Below are positions 8,282 through 16,980 of a stretch of 64,000 bases of DNA, piece after piece. Under the pieces are notes generated by a model. The model did no database searches. It was not told where the DNA came from and saw only the letters and a list, made by a program, of their open reading frames with translations. How positions within the stretch are numbered: the first letter of the stretch is position 1; each line of letters begins with the position of its first letter. The stretch spans positions 176,541 through 240,540 of the forward strand of contig DCCG01000019.1 in assembly GCA_002314145.1 (NCBI GenBank), in the 5' to 3' direction. This stretch comes from Thalassolituus sp. UBA1087 (GTDB lineage Bacteria > Pseudomonadota > Gammaproteobacteria > Pseudomonadales > Oceanobacteraceae). The translations under genes and the position numbers were made by a program.

Positions 8282-10537
8282 ATGATCAAGCCACATAAGA
8301 AAACACCACTGGCCGTCGCGTTGTTGCTGGCCGGTATGGCCACCGCCGCTCACTCCGTGGAACTGGAGCAGGTAACTGTGTATGGCGAGAAGCAGGAAAA
8401 ATCCATGCGTGATACAGCCACCTCGGTGCAGGTGCTGGATGCTGAAGATATGGAAGAGCAGCCGATTACGGATTTTAATGATGTATTTGCCCGCGTAGCG
8501 AATGTAACGTCTCTCGACGCTGGCAGTCAGCGCACCAGTTTTGCCATCCGCGGCGTCAGTGTTGACGGTGTGGCCGGCAGCAACACGGCACGCACCGCGG
8601 GTATTGTGGTTGACGGTGTGGGGATGGCCAACGAGGTGCTGCGTTACGGCGGGCCCGGTATCTGGGACCTGCAGCAGGTGGAAGTGTTACGTGGACCGCA
8701 GGGCACGCTGCAGGGGCAGAACTCCCTGATGGGGACCATCGTGATCCGCAGTAAGAACCCGACCTTTTACGAGGAAGGTGCGGTGCAGGCTCAGTACGCT
8801 TCCTTTAATACCTTCCGCACCAGTGGCACCTACAGTAATGCGCTGACCGATACGCTGGCCTTCCGCGTCAGCGCCGACCGTTACCAGTCGGATGGTGCGA
8901 TTAAAAATGTCACCCGCAATGATGATGAATATGCCAGTACGGATCGTGGAATTTACCGTGGCAAGCTGTTGTGGCAGCCCAGCGACTCGCTCAGTGCCAT
9001 GCTGACGCTGCAGGCTGCACGCCATGATCTCGGTGCCGGTAACTCGGTACGTGACGACCGCAGCTACAGCCGTGAAGCGGTCTCCGATGCGGCGGACAAT
9101 AAAGATGTCCGCTCCGATCTTGCCATTCTGGAAGTGAACAATGAGTTTTCCGATGAGCTGAAGCTGACCTACATCGGCTCAGTGCAGAAAAATGATTACG
9201 ACCGCTACGACGATTACGACTCAGGAACCGAGGCGGGTAACGAGATTGATCAGTACTCCCGCTCCCGTGTGCAATCCCACGAACTGCGCCTGAGTTTTGA
9301 TAACGGCACCGTCAGCGGTGTCGCCGGGCTGTTCTTTAACCGTAATCATCAGAATCTGGGGTATGACCTGCAGAGCCTGTATCCGCTGTCATCATTTGAA
9401 AGCACGATTACCAATTACTATGAAAGTGAGTTAGGGGTCGATGCAACAACCGCCCAGGCTCTCTACGACAACTATATCCCGACGCTGACAACGGTAGGCT
9501 ATGACACCGCGTCAGAAGAGTGGACTTCTAACAAAGCGGTCTTTGGTGAACTCACCTGGAACATCAATTACAACTGGGCAATCACAGCGGGTCTGCGTCA
9601 TGACCGCGAGAGCAAAACGCGCTGGGATGTGGCAGACGCCGCTATTCTCGATGAGCCAAACACCAATCCAACGGAAATCGTCCCCGGCCTCACCGCCGGT
9701 GCTCTGGTCAACAGCACGCTGTCGACACTGGCCAGCACACTGAATGAGCCACGCACAGATACCGATTCAGACTACACGGCAACCCTGCCCAAGCTGGTGG
9801 TGACCTATTACGTGAACGATGATCTGGCATTCAGCGCGCTGACCCAGAAAGGTTACCGTGCCGGTGGCGCCATGATTAACATAGGTACCGGGCAGCTGGT
9901 GGAATACGATCCGGAATACACCTGGAACTATGAACTGGCCATGCGCAGTGACTGGCTGGATCACCGGCTGATGGTGAACAGCAATATTTATTACATCGAC
10001 TGGACGGATCAGCAGGTACTGGTCACCAACTCCGGCGACAGTACCGACAGTGAAATAGACAATGCCGGTAAGTCTGAGCTTTACGGCCTGGAGGTCGAAG
10101 TATCGGCCGCGCTGAGTGATAACCTGACGCTGTCCGGTTCCTATGGTTACGCTCACACCGAATTCAAAGATTTTGATACCGGCGATGAAAACTTTGACGG
10201 CAATGAATTCCGCCATAATGCCAAACACTCGGCCAACCTGATGCTGGATTACCGGCTGGGAAGCTGGCAGGCCGTCGCCAATGGTTCCTTTGTCGGTTCT
10301 AACTATGGTGATAATGACAACACCACCAAAATACCCGGTTACGGCATCGTCAACCTGAAGATGAACTACGACATCAACCGTCTGCGTCTGTCCGGCTGGG
10401 TGACCAACCTGTTTGACCGTGAATACCTGACCGATGATTTTGAACGTCTTGTATCTGCCAGTACCGTTGGCACACAGGACAACCTGACCATCGGCCAGCC
10501 GCGTATGATCGGTGCCGGCGTGCTGTACAGCTTCTGA
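8282..10537 (+). CDS. TonB-dependent outer-membrane receptor (siderophore type)
   Basis: The chosen ATG at 8282 has GGGGAAG upstream and gives 751 residues. A signal peptide ends near TAAHSVE, followed at once by the TonB-box-like EQVTVYGEK. A plug domain (about 35-160) contains VEVLRGPQGTLQGQNSLMGT, and a 22-strand-type barrel follows. The C terminus is the typical GAGVLYSF. Residues YRAGGAMIN and VTNLFDREYL are receptor-family signatures. The ligand cannot be read from sequence. The Fur box and the downstream PepSY protein point to a ferric siderophore (inference). Confidence 0.92.
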   Translation: MIKPHKKTPLAVALLLAGMATAAHSVELEQVTVYGEKQEKSMRDTATSVQVLDAEDMEEQPITDFNDVFARVANVTSLDAGSQRTSFAIRGVSVDGVAGSNTARTAGIVVDGVGMANEVLRYGGPGIWDLQQVEVLRGPQGTLQGQNSLMGTIVIRSKNPTFYEEGAVQAQYASFNTFRTSGTYSNALTDTLAFRVSADRYQSDGAIKNVTRNDDEYASTDRGIYRGKLLWQPSDSLSAMLTLQAARHDLGAGNSVRDDRSYSREAVSDAADNKDVRSDLAILEVNNEFSDELKLTYIGSVQKNDYDRYDDYDSGTEAGNEIDQYSRSRVQSHELRLSFDNGTVSGVAGLFFNRNHQNLGYDLQSLYPLSSFESTITNYYESELGVDATTAQALYDNYIPTLTTVGYDTASEEWTSNKAVFGELTWNINYNWAITAGLRHDRESKTRWDVADAAILDEPNTNPTEIVPGLTAGALVNSTLSTLASTLNEPRTDTDSDYTATLPKLVVTYYVNDDLAFSALTQKGYRAGGAMINIGTGQLVEYDPEYTWNYELAMRSDWLDHRLMVNSNIYYIDWTDQQVLVTNSGDSTDSEIDNAGKSELYGLEVEVSAALSDNLTLSGSYGYAHTEFKDFDTGDENFDGNEFRHNAKHSANLMLDYRLGSWQAVANGSFVGSNYGDNDNTTKIPGYGIVNLKMNYDINRLRLSGWVTNLFDREYLTDDFERLVSASTVGTQDNLTIGQPRMIGAGVLYSF

Positions 10538-10839
10538 TGGCTCTGTTGCTGATGTTGTGGCCGGCACTGGATCTGTACTTCGGCATTGAAGGTCGTCCGG
10601 CGGTGATCCGGTCACGCCGGCCAGCCCTGTTGCTGGCGCTGATTCTGCTGATCCTGCCGCTGGCCATGCTGCTGCGTCAGTTTGGCGTTGAGCAGGGCGT
10701 GTTTTACAGTCTGCTGGCCATCATGGCGACCGCAGGTATTTTCGTGCTGTTGCGTGTCTGGCAACCGGCGCTGACCCGGCTGATTTCCTGGCTGGCGCTG
10801 GTGGCTTCCATTGCAGGTGTTATTTATGGCTTCTTCTGA
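10537..10839 (+). CDS. Small inner-membrane protein of the iron-uptake operon (DUF3325-like?)
   Basis: A 100-residue protein that is almost all membrane, with about three hydrophobic helices (residues 1-15, 28-48 and 54-98). Its ATG overlaps the receptor stop (TGATG), so it is translationally coupled. Small membrane proteins of the DUF3325/DUF3649 kind occupy this place between TonB receptors and PepSY proteins in other genomes. The assignment to DUF3325 is by context and general character, not a clear motif. Function unknown. Confidence 0.65.
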   Translation: MALLLMLWPALDLYFGIEGRPAVIRSRRPALLLALILLILPLAMLLRQFGVEQGVFYSLLAIMATAGIFVLLRVWQPALTRLISWLALVASIAGVIYGFF

Positions 10840-11104
10840 ACTGACCGCAGGCAAATGGCTGGCCGGCAGTGTCGGCGGATTTTTCACCACGGTGGTGATG
10901 ACGGTGGCGATTACCCTACTGTGGCCGTTCGGCGACCGCATTGAGCAGATCTTTGCCGGCGGTGTGTTCTTCTTTGTGTTCTGGTCGGTGCTGTTCTACT
11001 TCGCCATGCTGGCGGCCAGCGGGTTGCGCGCCTGGGGCCGCATTGGCAGTCTGTTTTTACTCTTTGCCGTGATCGATGTCGTGGCGCTGTATGTATTCCG
11101 CTAG
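10826..11104 (+). CDS. Small inner-membrane protein, DUF3649-like iron-uptake protein
   Basis: A 92-residue protein with three predicted membrane helices: GGFFTTVVMTVAITLLWPF, a Phe-rich FFFVFWSVLFYFAMLAAS, and LFLLFAVIDVVALYVF. The ATG at 10826 lies inside the previous gene, a 14-bp overlap. The GG-ALRAW-type layout (here GLRAWGRI) resembles the DUF3649 iron-uptake family. It likely forms part of the inner-membrane complex that processes the siderophore with the PepSY protein downstream (inference). Confidence 0.7.
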   Translation: MASSELTAGKWLAGSVGGFFTTVVMTVAITLLWPFGDRIEQIFAGGVFFFVFWSVLFYFAMLAASGLRAWGRIGSLFLLFAVIDVVALYVFR

Positions 11105-11109
11105 GAGCA

Positions 11110-12597
11110 ATGAAAGCAGCGATGAATAAGCACACCATCAAAGTCTTCTACGACACGCATTCCTGGCTCGGCATTGTCGCCGGTATTCTGCTTTTTATTG
11201 TCAGCTTTTCCGGCTTACCGGCCATGTTCGTGCATGAACTTGAGCAATGGCAGACACCGCAGCTGCGCGATCTGCCGGCGGTGGAACGCGTCGACTGGCA
11301 GCAGCTGGTGGATCAGGCCGGCGACGATATGCAGACGCAGAAATCGCTGTTTATCGTGCCGGAAGCAGAGCTGGGATACGCCACGCTGTATCGTCGTGGC
11401 GAAGACAAAGAACTGATCAGCAAAGTGCTGTCGTTGCAGGACGGCAGCGAACTGCAGCCCGGCCATTCTGACGTGGCCCATCTGTTTGAGCATCTGCATA
11501 CCGACCTGCATCTGCCGTCGCCATTCGGCCGCTATCTGGTTGGTTTTGCCGGCATGGTGATGCTGCTGCTGATCATCGCCGGGGTGGTGATTCATACCAA
11601 ATGGCGGCAGCAGTTCACCACCCTGCGCATTACCCGCAGCTGGCGCCTGTTACTCACCGACCACCATAAACTGCTGGGCCTGTGGACATTGCCTTTTGCC
11701 GCGCTGCTGGCCTTTACCGGCACCATTCTTGGTTTACTCGGGCTGATTTCACCGGTGCTGGCGCTGGCCAAATTCGACGGCAATGTGGATGCCGCGGTGG
11801 AAGCTGTGGTCGGGCCCGATGCGGAAATACAGGGCGTTGCGCAGCAACCTTTGCCGCTTAACCGGCTGTATGAACTGGCATTAGCCGCACAGCCGGATCT
11901 GCAGGTGGAACGGGCGGAGCTAACAGGCTGGGGCGATGCCGGTGCCCTGGTTAACTTCTCCGGCCGCGCGCGTCAGACGCTGAGCAATCTGCAATCGGTC
12001 ACACTGAACGCCGTCAGCGGTGAGATTGTGCATCAGGCCGATGCTCGGGAACACGGACCCTTTTACCGCATCTTCGCGGCGGTGACACCCCTGCATTACG
12101 TTATGTTCGGCGATGAGCTGTTAAAACTGTTTTATGCCCTCTGTACGCTGGCACTGAGTGCCATTGTGGTGTCGGGCATGATGATCTGGCTGGATAAAAA
12201 ACAGCGCCGTGATCAGCGCCCGCACTGGCTGGCAGCATTAACCCTGGGCAGTTGTCAGGGCCTGGTGCTGGCCATGGCCGCAGCCCTGGCCGTTTCATCG
12301 GTGAGCCACAGCATGGCGGCACAGGCGCTGTATGAAGAAACCGTATTCTGGCTGGTCTGGGGCCTGTGGATTGCGGTGTGTCTGCTGTTGCGTAATCTGG
12401 CCGTGCGTACCCTGCTGAGCCACGGCTGCTGGCTGATAGCGGCGGCTCTGCTGCTGGCTGTGGGGGCGGATTCTGTACTGCACAACAGCTGGCAAGGCAG
12501 TGCGGTCGTGGTGAAGGGCGTGAATCTGAGCCTGTTGCTGATTGCCTTGCTCAGTCTGTTCGTTGCTTACCGGCTGAAGAAAACGCAGAACACCTGA
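11110..12597 (+). CDS. PepSY-associated membrane protein (PiuB/FoxB-type reductase-like)
   Basis: The 495-residue protein has an N-terminal helix after YDTHSWLGIVAG, a periplasmic PepSY-type region, then several more helices. Conserved His residues sit at HSW, HLFEHLHTDLHLP and HHKLLGLW. This is the COG3182 family; some members reduce or help release ferric siderophores at the inner membrane. It starts 5 bp after the previous gene. An AGGAG sits 2 bp before the ATG at 11110 and 14 bp before the ATG at 11122, so the exact start is uncertain. It is the last gene of the Fur-box operon. Confidence 0.85.
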   Translation: MKAAMNKHTIKVFYDTHSWLGIVAGILLFIVSFSGLPAMFVHELEQWQTPQLRDLPAVERVDWQQLVDQAGDDMQTQKSLFIVPEAELGYATLYRRGEDKELISKVLSLQDGSELQPGHSDVAHLFEHLHTDLHLPSPFGRYLVGFAGMVMLLLIIAGVVIHTKWRQQFTTLRITRSWRLLLTDHHKLLGLWTLPFAALLAFTGTILGLLGLISPVLALAKFDGNVDAAVEAVVGPDAEIQGVAQQPLPLNRLYELALAAQPDLQVERAELTGWGDAGALVNFSGRARQTLSNLQSVTLNAVSGEIVHQADAREHGPFYRIFAAVTPLHYVMFGDELLKLFYALCTLALSAIVVSGMMIWLDKKQRRDQRPHWLAALTLGSCQGLVLAMAAALAVSSVSHSMAAQALYEETVFWLVWGLWIAVCLLLRNLAVRTLLSHGCWLIAAALLLAVGADSVLHNSWQGSAVVVKGVNLSLLLIALLSLFVAYRLKKTQNT

Positions 12598-12691
12598 ACA
12601 ATCTGGTCTGATACCTGTCGCAATGAACAGAGCGGGCCGCTACGGCTGCCCGGAAACCCTGCAAGATGGCAACGTCCCAAAGGTGTCTGTT

Positions 12692-13195
12692 ATGAAAATG
12701 ATTGATCAGATCGCCCAGCAACCGGAAAAAGCACTCTGGCAACAACTGAGCGAAGAGAACCGGGTAATGCTGGAAGTCGACGGCATTACCGATTACATGC
12801 AGCCCATGCTGGCACATCCCGACCCTTCCCGTCACACCGTCTGGTTTTTCGCCAAGCGCAGCAACGACATGTTCGGTGCGATTCAGCAGCCGATGCACGC
12901 CCGCATCTGTCTGATGAACGGCCATGAGAATGTCTGGGCCGATATTCACGGCGACATTGTTGAATCGGAAGACGCCGATGCCATGGCGCGCCACTGGTCG
13001 GTGGAAACCGAAGCCTGGTTCGATGAAGGGCGTCTTGATCCGGATCTGATGCTGCTGGCTTTTCATCCCCAGGAAGCGGAAATCTCAGCCGCCACAGACA
13101 ACCCGTTTACCCGAGGCTATGAACATATGAAAGCGCTGTTCGGCGAACAGGACCATCCGGATATTGGTGTCCGTAAGCGTCTTGATCTCGCCTGA
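12692..13195 (+). CDS. Pyridoxamine 5'-phosphate oxidase-like FMN-binding protein
   Basis: This 167-residue protein matches the general-stress split-barrel flavoprotein family (COG3871 type): LQPMLAHP-like start, TVWFFAKRSND, ARICLMN and the WADIHGDIVE strand. The family binds FMN or a similar cofactor; the substrate is unknown. The ATG at 12692 was preferred over a longer reading from 12623 because an AAAGG lies 9 bp upstream and the homologous region starts here. It is followed by a strong terminator, so it is a single-gene unit. Confidence 0.8.
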   Translation: MKMIDQIAQQPEKALWQQLSEENRVMLEVDGITDYMQPMLAHPDPSRHTVWFFAKRSNDMFGAIQQPMHARICLMNGHENVWADIHGDIVESEDADAMARHWSVETEAWFDEGRLDPDLMLLAFHPQEAEISAATDNPFTRGYEHMKALFGEQDHPDIGVRKRLDLA

Positions 13196-13246
13196 TACTC
13201 GTCGACGGCCGCGGATCTGGCCGCCACAGCACCCGCAACGACAGAG

Positions 13247-13269
13247 CCGCCCATCCGGGCGGTTTTTTT
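13247..13269 (+). terminator. Rho-independent terminator
   Basis: CCGCCC (13247-13252) pairs with GGGCGG (13257-13262) and is followed by seven T. It ends the FMN-binding protein gene. The 150 bp after it are AT-rich and hold the promoter of the FadL-type gene; no further gene is seen there. Confidence 0.85.
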
Positions 13270-13416
13270 ATATGTACCGCCCTTGTCTGCGGGGAAAGGG
13301 TATCCCTGTGTGTGTTTTTGGTTATATAGATATTGCGAAATATTAGTTATCAGTTATAAGAAAGCGCAATAAACTCCGCATCCTCTTTCGTTAAGACAAT
13401 CTTGTGGAGTGTATGT

Positions 13417-14664
13417 ATGTTGACGGTTGCGCGTTTTGGCGGCCTGCTTTCCCTCGCGGTGGTTTCTGTGAATGCTCAGGCAACCAATGGTTACTTTACC
13501 CATGGCACCAGTGTTAAAGCCCAGGGTATGGCCGGGGTCTCCGTGGCGATGGCCCATGACAGCCTAAGCGCTGCCAGCAATCCGGCCTCATTAACCGCTT
13601 TGACAGCAGAGCAGCAGCTGGATCTCGGGGTGACCTACTTCGCCCCGGAGCGCAAAAGTGACATCTCCGGCAATGGCTTTGGCATCGACGGGACCTACCA
13701 CGCCAACGACCGCAAATACTTCCTCATTCCTGAGCTGGGTTATGCCCGGCACCATTCGGACGTGCTCAGCTACGGCCTGGCACTGTACGCCAACGGGGGT
13801 ATGAACACAGATTACGGCGACAACCCGTTTGCTAACTTCGGTTCCAGCGGCAGTGCCGGTGTTAACCTGGAGCAGCTGTATGTGACCGCTACCCTGGCTT
13901 ACCGCCTGAACGACAATCACAGCCTGGGGCTGGGCCTGACCTGGACCCGCCAGCAGTTTGAAGCCAAAGGCCTGCAGGCTTTTGCCGGCATGTCTCAGGA
14001 TGGCGCCAATATCTCAAATAACGGCAAAGACGTGTCCCGTGGCTGGGGCGTGAAACTGGGCTGGCAGGGCGATCTGACCGATACCCTGAAAGCCGGTCTG
14101 AGCTGGAGTTCAAAGATTGAAACATCCGAATTCCATCGCTACCGCGGGCTGTTCGCCGAAGACGGTGGTTTTGATATTCCGGAAAACATCGCTGCCGGTC
14201 TGGCCTGGCAGACGACGGATAAACTGACTCTGGCAGCCGACTGGCAGTACATCGCCTACAGCGAGGTGAAATCCGTCGGCAACGATCTGAATCTCGTCGC
14301 GCCGCTGGGGGCTGATAATGGTGCAGGCTTCGGCTGGGACGATATCAACGTCTATAAAGTGGGGGCGCAATACCGGCTGAACAGCGATATCTCACTGCGC
14401 GCCGGATACAGCTATGCGGATCAGCCTATCGACAGCAGTCAGACCTTCCTGAATATTCTGGCGCCGGGCGTTATACAGGAGCACCTGAGTCTGGGCAGCA
14501 GCTGGCAGCTGAATGACAGTAACGAACTGACGCTCTCCTACACGCATGCGTTTGAAGAAACCGTAAAAGGTAAACAGTCGGTTCCGGCGGCCTTTGGCGG
14601 TGGAGAAAGTGATCTGACCATGAGCCAGGATCTGCTGGCTCTGGGCTGGTCTGTCCGTTTCTGA
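13417..14664 (+). CDS. FadL/TodX-family outer-membrane hydrophobe transporter
   Basis: A 415-residue barrel of the OmpP1/FadL/TodX family, which carries long-chain fatty acids or aromatic hydrocarbons through the outer membrane. After the signal peptide the mature protein begins with the family hallmark NGYFTHG, then GMAGVSVAMAHD and the NPA segment that forms the plugging hatch. It ends in LALGWSVRF, a typical barrel C-terminus. The ATG at 13417 was chosen because GGAG lies 7 bp upstream. It stands alone, convergent with a YceK gene. The substrate is not shown, though a hydrocarbon would suit a marine oil-degrader (inference). Confidence 0.9.
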   Translation: MLTVARFGGLLSLAVVSVNAQATNGYFTHGTSVKAQGMAGVSVAMAHDSLSAASNPASLTALTAEQQLDLGVTYFAPERKSDISGNGFGIDGTYHANDRKYFLIPELGYARHHSDVLSYGLALYANGGMNTDYGDNPFANFGSSGSAGVNLEQLYVTATLAYRLNDNHSLGLGLTWTRQQFEAKGLQAFAGMSQDGANISNNGKDVSRGWGVKLGWQGDLTDTLKAGLSWSSKIETSEFHRYRGLFAEDGGFDIPENIAAGLAWQTTDKLTLAADWQYIAYSEVKSVGNDLNLVAPLGADNGAGFGWDDINVYKVGAQYRLNSDISLRAGYSYADQPIDSSQTFLNILAPGVIQEHLSLGSSWQLNDSNELTLSYTHAFEETVKGKQSVPAAFGGGESDLTMSQDLLALGWSVRF

Positions 14665-14727
14665 AATGACTGACTCACGCATGCCCAGTCCGCCAGGGTC
14701 TGTGCATGTGTATCAGACCAACGGCTG

Positions 14728-15066
14728 TCAGTTCCCCCAGTCCAGATGACACAGTGAATCGTTTCCCCAGCCATCATCTTCCATCAACAGATCCAGCGGT
14801 AAAAACAGAGTATCTCCCACCACCGAGGTGAGAATATCAAACAGCGACACCGGCGCTGTGACAATCACCGCCGGCGGGAAGGTCAACAGAGCCGCCATGG
14901 TGCAGTCTTCGGCATTCTCTACCGCGTATGACACACCGGAATAAGGCGCGCCCAGCGTACCTTCTTCGCCGACCCGGGCCAGAATGCTGGAACAGCCGCC
15001 CAGCGACAGCATCATAAACAGCAGAAGCAGGCGCCGGATGAAATGACGGCAAACTCTTTTCAACAT
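14728..15066 (-). CDS. YceK/YidQ-family lipoprotein (DUF1375)
   Basis: A 112-residue protein with a signal peptide and lipobox LGGC (lipidated Cys at residue 25). The mature part carries the DUF1375 pattern: GAPYSGVSYAVEN, then a hydrophobic FPPAVIVTAPVSLFDILTSVVGDTLFLPLDLL. YceK and YidQ are small envelope lipoproteins of unknown function. It is convergent with the FadL-type gene and has no apparent operon partners. Confidence 0.85.
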   Translation of the reverse strand: MLKRVCRHFIRRLLLLFMMLSLGGCSSILARVGEEGTLGAPYSGVSYAVENAEDCTMAALLTFPPAVIVTAPVSLFDILTSVVGDTLFLPLDLLMEDDGWGNDSLCHLDWGN

Positions 15067-15551
15067 TCTGATTCCCCGGAATAACCTTTCGTCCCCTGAA
15101 AGTCCGGCAGTTTATCTGCGGATCATCAGTGCCGGATTGCGGTAACTCAAGAGATGAAATATATCGGTAATATTTTTATCGGCGCAGTGGGCGTCAGGGT
15201 ATGAACAAGGCTGTCCCACAGACCGTTTTGCCAGACCTGCGATTGTTATCTGCCAAATCCCGGACTCATCAGAAAATCAGATATGCCGGCCGCAGTCGCG
15301 GTGCCTCTCCTGCCTTATGCTGTTCGTAAATGGTGGTTCAGTCAAAACAGAAAACTGAGCTCTTAGGTGATTCATCGGTCTTTTATTAAACGGGTGTTTA
15401 ATATTTTATTTTTGTCCCAACCCGACATCTGTCGGGTAGTGAGCAATATCGGCTTAGTTGTAGCATTTCCACCGGCGGGTGACCTCAGACTATTCATAGT
15501 CAGGGTTACCTGAGTCATCAAAATACGGTGCATAAAGGGCAGGGAGAGATC
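15067..15551. other. AT-rich 485-bp intergenic region
   Basis: No convincing gene on either strand. Base composition shifts to AT-rich toward the right, marking the left edge of an island of unusual composition. Two palindromes lie here and are listed separately. The last bases (AGGGAGAG at 15541-15548) are a good ribosome site for the gene at 15552. Confidence 0.7.
15384..15437. promoter_or_regulatory. Two palindromes upstream of the orphan island gene
   Basis: TATTAAAC (15384-15391) and GTTTAATA (15396-15403) are a perfect inverted repeat with spacer GGGT, followed by a T-rich stretch. ACCCGAC (15420-15426) and GTCGGGT (15431-15437) form a second perfect hairpin with loop ATCT. They lie 115-168 bp before the start at 15552. 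The first could be an operator or a weak terminator; the second a leader hairpin. No known regulator motif was recognised. Confidence 0.35.
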
Positions 15552-16817
15552 ATGACGGTTGTTAACGGGATTCCTTCAAAAGCAGATTTCCAGATAGAAA
15601 TAGGCCAGTATTATCCAAAGCTATCCTATTTTCCTAATCTGGGAATCATCAGGAAAAGAGATCCGGCGATGAAAAAGATCTATTCAGCGCTGGATCAGGT
15701 TCAGGCGCACAGAGCTTCTCCTAATTCTCCGGATACCATGGCAAAACTCCGGGCTTTGAGGAAAGCATGTGCTGATTGGCTGGCCTGGCATTATATGTAT
15801 CTTGAGGAACTCACTGAAACATCAAGCGTTAAGCAACTCGGACGTGCTGCTCACTATCGTATGGAATATATAGTGACTATGAATTTTCAGAATACTGCGG
15901 CACAGACTCAGCAACGGGCCAGAATCGCTGCCGGGCAGACAAGAAACAATGATATGACGTTGACCGGAAACGGTACGACAATAGGCCGAACCGTGGGCAG
16001 CAGCTACTTTACTGAAAGTTATGGGGATAATCATTTATCAAATGTGCCCGGCTATATGGACCATAGGCAGCGCTATCCCGGGCGCCATATGGCCATCAAA
16101 GATTATATTGAACAGATTCATCAGGAGTATCAGCAGGACGATCCAAACAATTCCTTGGGGTTAAGTTTGGGCCAGCTGCCTCAGAATGGCGTCCGATACT
16201 GCACATACGCAGAGAGACAGGTGTATAAGCTGGATATACGCGGTGATGGTCTGTTACGGAAAAATGACGGAACATTGCTGGATACCAGTGGTATGCACAG
16301 CAACACCAGCGGCAATGGATGGGGCATTTTTGTTATGGATATGGCCCAGAATTTTTATGTTAATGCTCATGCGGTTGGGCGGTTCCATCATTCCAGCTTT
16401 CTTGCTGGTGATCCGGTCTACAGTGCCGGAGAAATGTGTGCATCCAACGGTATCTTAGTCGGGTTGACCAATAAAACCGGTCATTACCGTTCCGGTCCGG
16501 ACGAACTGTACCGGGCACTGACATTTCTTGAAGCGACCCGGGTTGGCCCTGTCGCGGGTGGTGGAATTGGTGGCCGAATGAAATACGTCGCCGTCAGTGA
16601 TCCCTTCCGTGCCAAAGACTGCTGGCGCTCCGGCGCGGACGCTATCATCTCAGACTGTGATTTTTCCAATCCTATCCTGCGGGGTGATCCGGAAGTTAAA
16701 AAACCTACGCAACAGGATATGGCAGGTATCGCTGACAGAATAAGAATGACCGCCCAAATGCGAGATACGCTGACAGGAAATGGAGCGAATATCGGAGGAC
16801 CTGTGTTATTTGATTAA
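15552..16817 (+). CDS. Orphan 421-residue protein, possibly effector- or toxin-like
   Basis: I do not recognise a named family. No signal peptide or membrane helix is seen. The N-terminal part (about 1-130) is helical and charged. Residues 130-165 contain LTGNGTTIGRTVG, echoed at the C terminus by LTGNGANIGGPV. The most distinctive part is about 270-340: a GWGIFVMDMAQNFYVNAH strand, RFHHSSFLAGDPV, SAGEMCASNGI and NKTGHY. My recollection is that a similar HSSFLAG...AGE...SGHY block occurs near the ends of large secreted toxin-like proteins, but I cannot verify it. Codon use (many AGA, AGG, ATA) is unlike the neighbours, suggesting transfer. The ATG at 15552 has AGGGAGAG upstream. Confidence 0.75.
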   Translation: MTVVNGIPSKADFQIEIGQYYPKLSYFPNLGIIRKRDPAMKKIYSALDQVQAHRASPNSPDTMAKLRALRKACADWLAWHYMYLEELTETSSVKQLGRAAHYRMEYIVTMNFQNTAAQTQQRARIAAGQTRNNDMTLTGNGTTIGRTVGSSYFTESYGDNHLSNVPGYMDHRQRYPGRHMAIKDYIEQIHQEYQQDDPNNSLGLSLGQLPQNGVRYCTYAERQVYKLDIRGDGLLRKNDGTLLDTSGMHSNTSGNGWGIFVMDMAQNFYVNAHAVGRFHHSSFLAGDPVYSAGEMCASNGILVGLTNKTGHYRSGPDELYRALTFLEATRVGPVAGGGIGGRMKYVAVSDPFRAKDCWRSGADAIISDCDFSNPILRGDPEVKKPTQQDMAGIADRIRMTAQMRDTLTGNGANIGGPVLFD

Positions 16818-16872
16818 TCTCATGTGGATTAAAATTAAAAAAGGGTAGCGGGAAGAATTATCAGGAAGCAGA

Positions 16873-16980
16873 GTGAATAAACAGATTGACTTTGCTCCCT
16901 GGATATTCAGCGCTATCGCTTTTGACTCTGTTAAATCGACCGATATAAGTACTGATGGTTACACTATCAGGTATCTGTGA
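16873..16980 (+). CDS. Short reading frame, possible 5' part of a frameshifted gene
   Basis: GTG at 16873 follows AGGAAG and opens a 35-codon frame (MNKQIDFAPWIFSAIAF...) that ends at a TGA at 16978-16980. That stop overlaps the GTG of the next frame. Read with a -1 shift near 16977, the two frames give one continuous protein of immunity-protein size. Either it is a real small coupled gene or the first part of a disrupted one. Confidence 0.45.
   Translation: MNKQIDFAPWIFSAIAFDSVKSTDISTDGYTIRYL

Noticed and set aside
10537..11104. The two small membrane genes as a single frameshifted gene
   Set aside because: Each has its own start, a complete set of helices and a normal overlap, so two separate coupled genes fit better.
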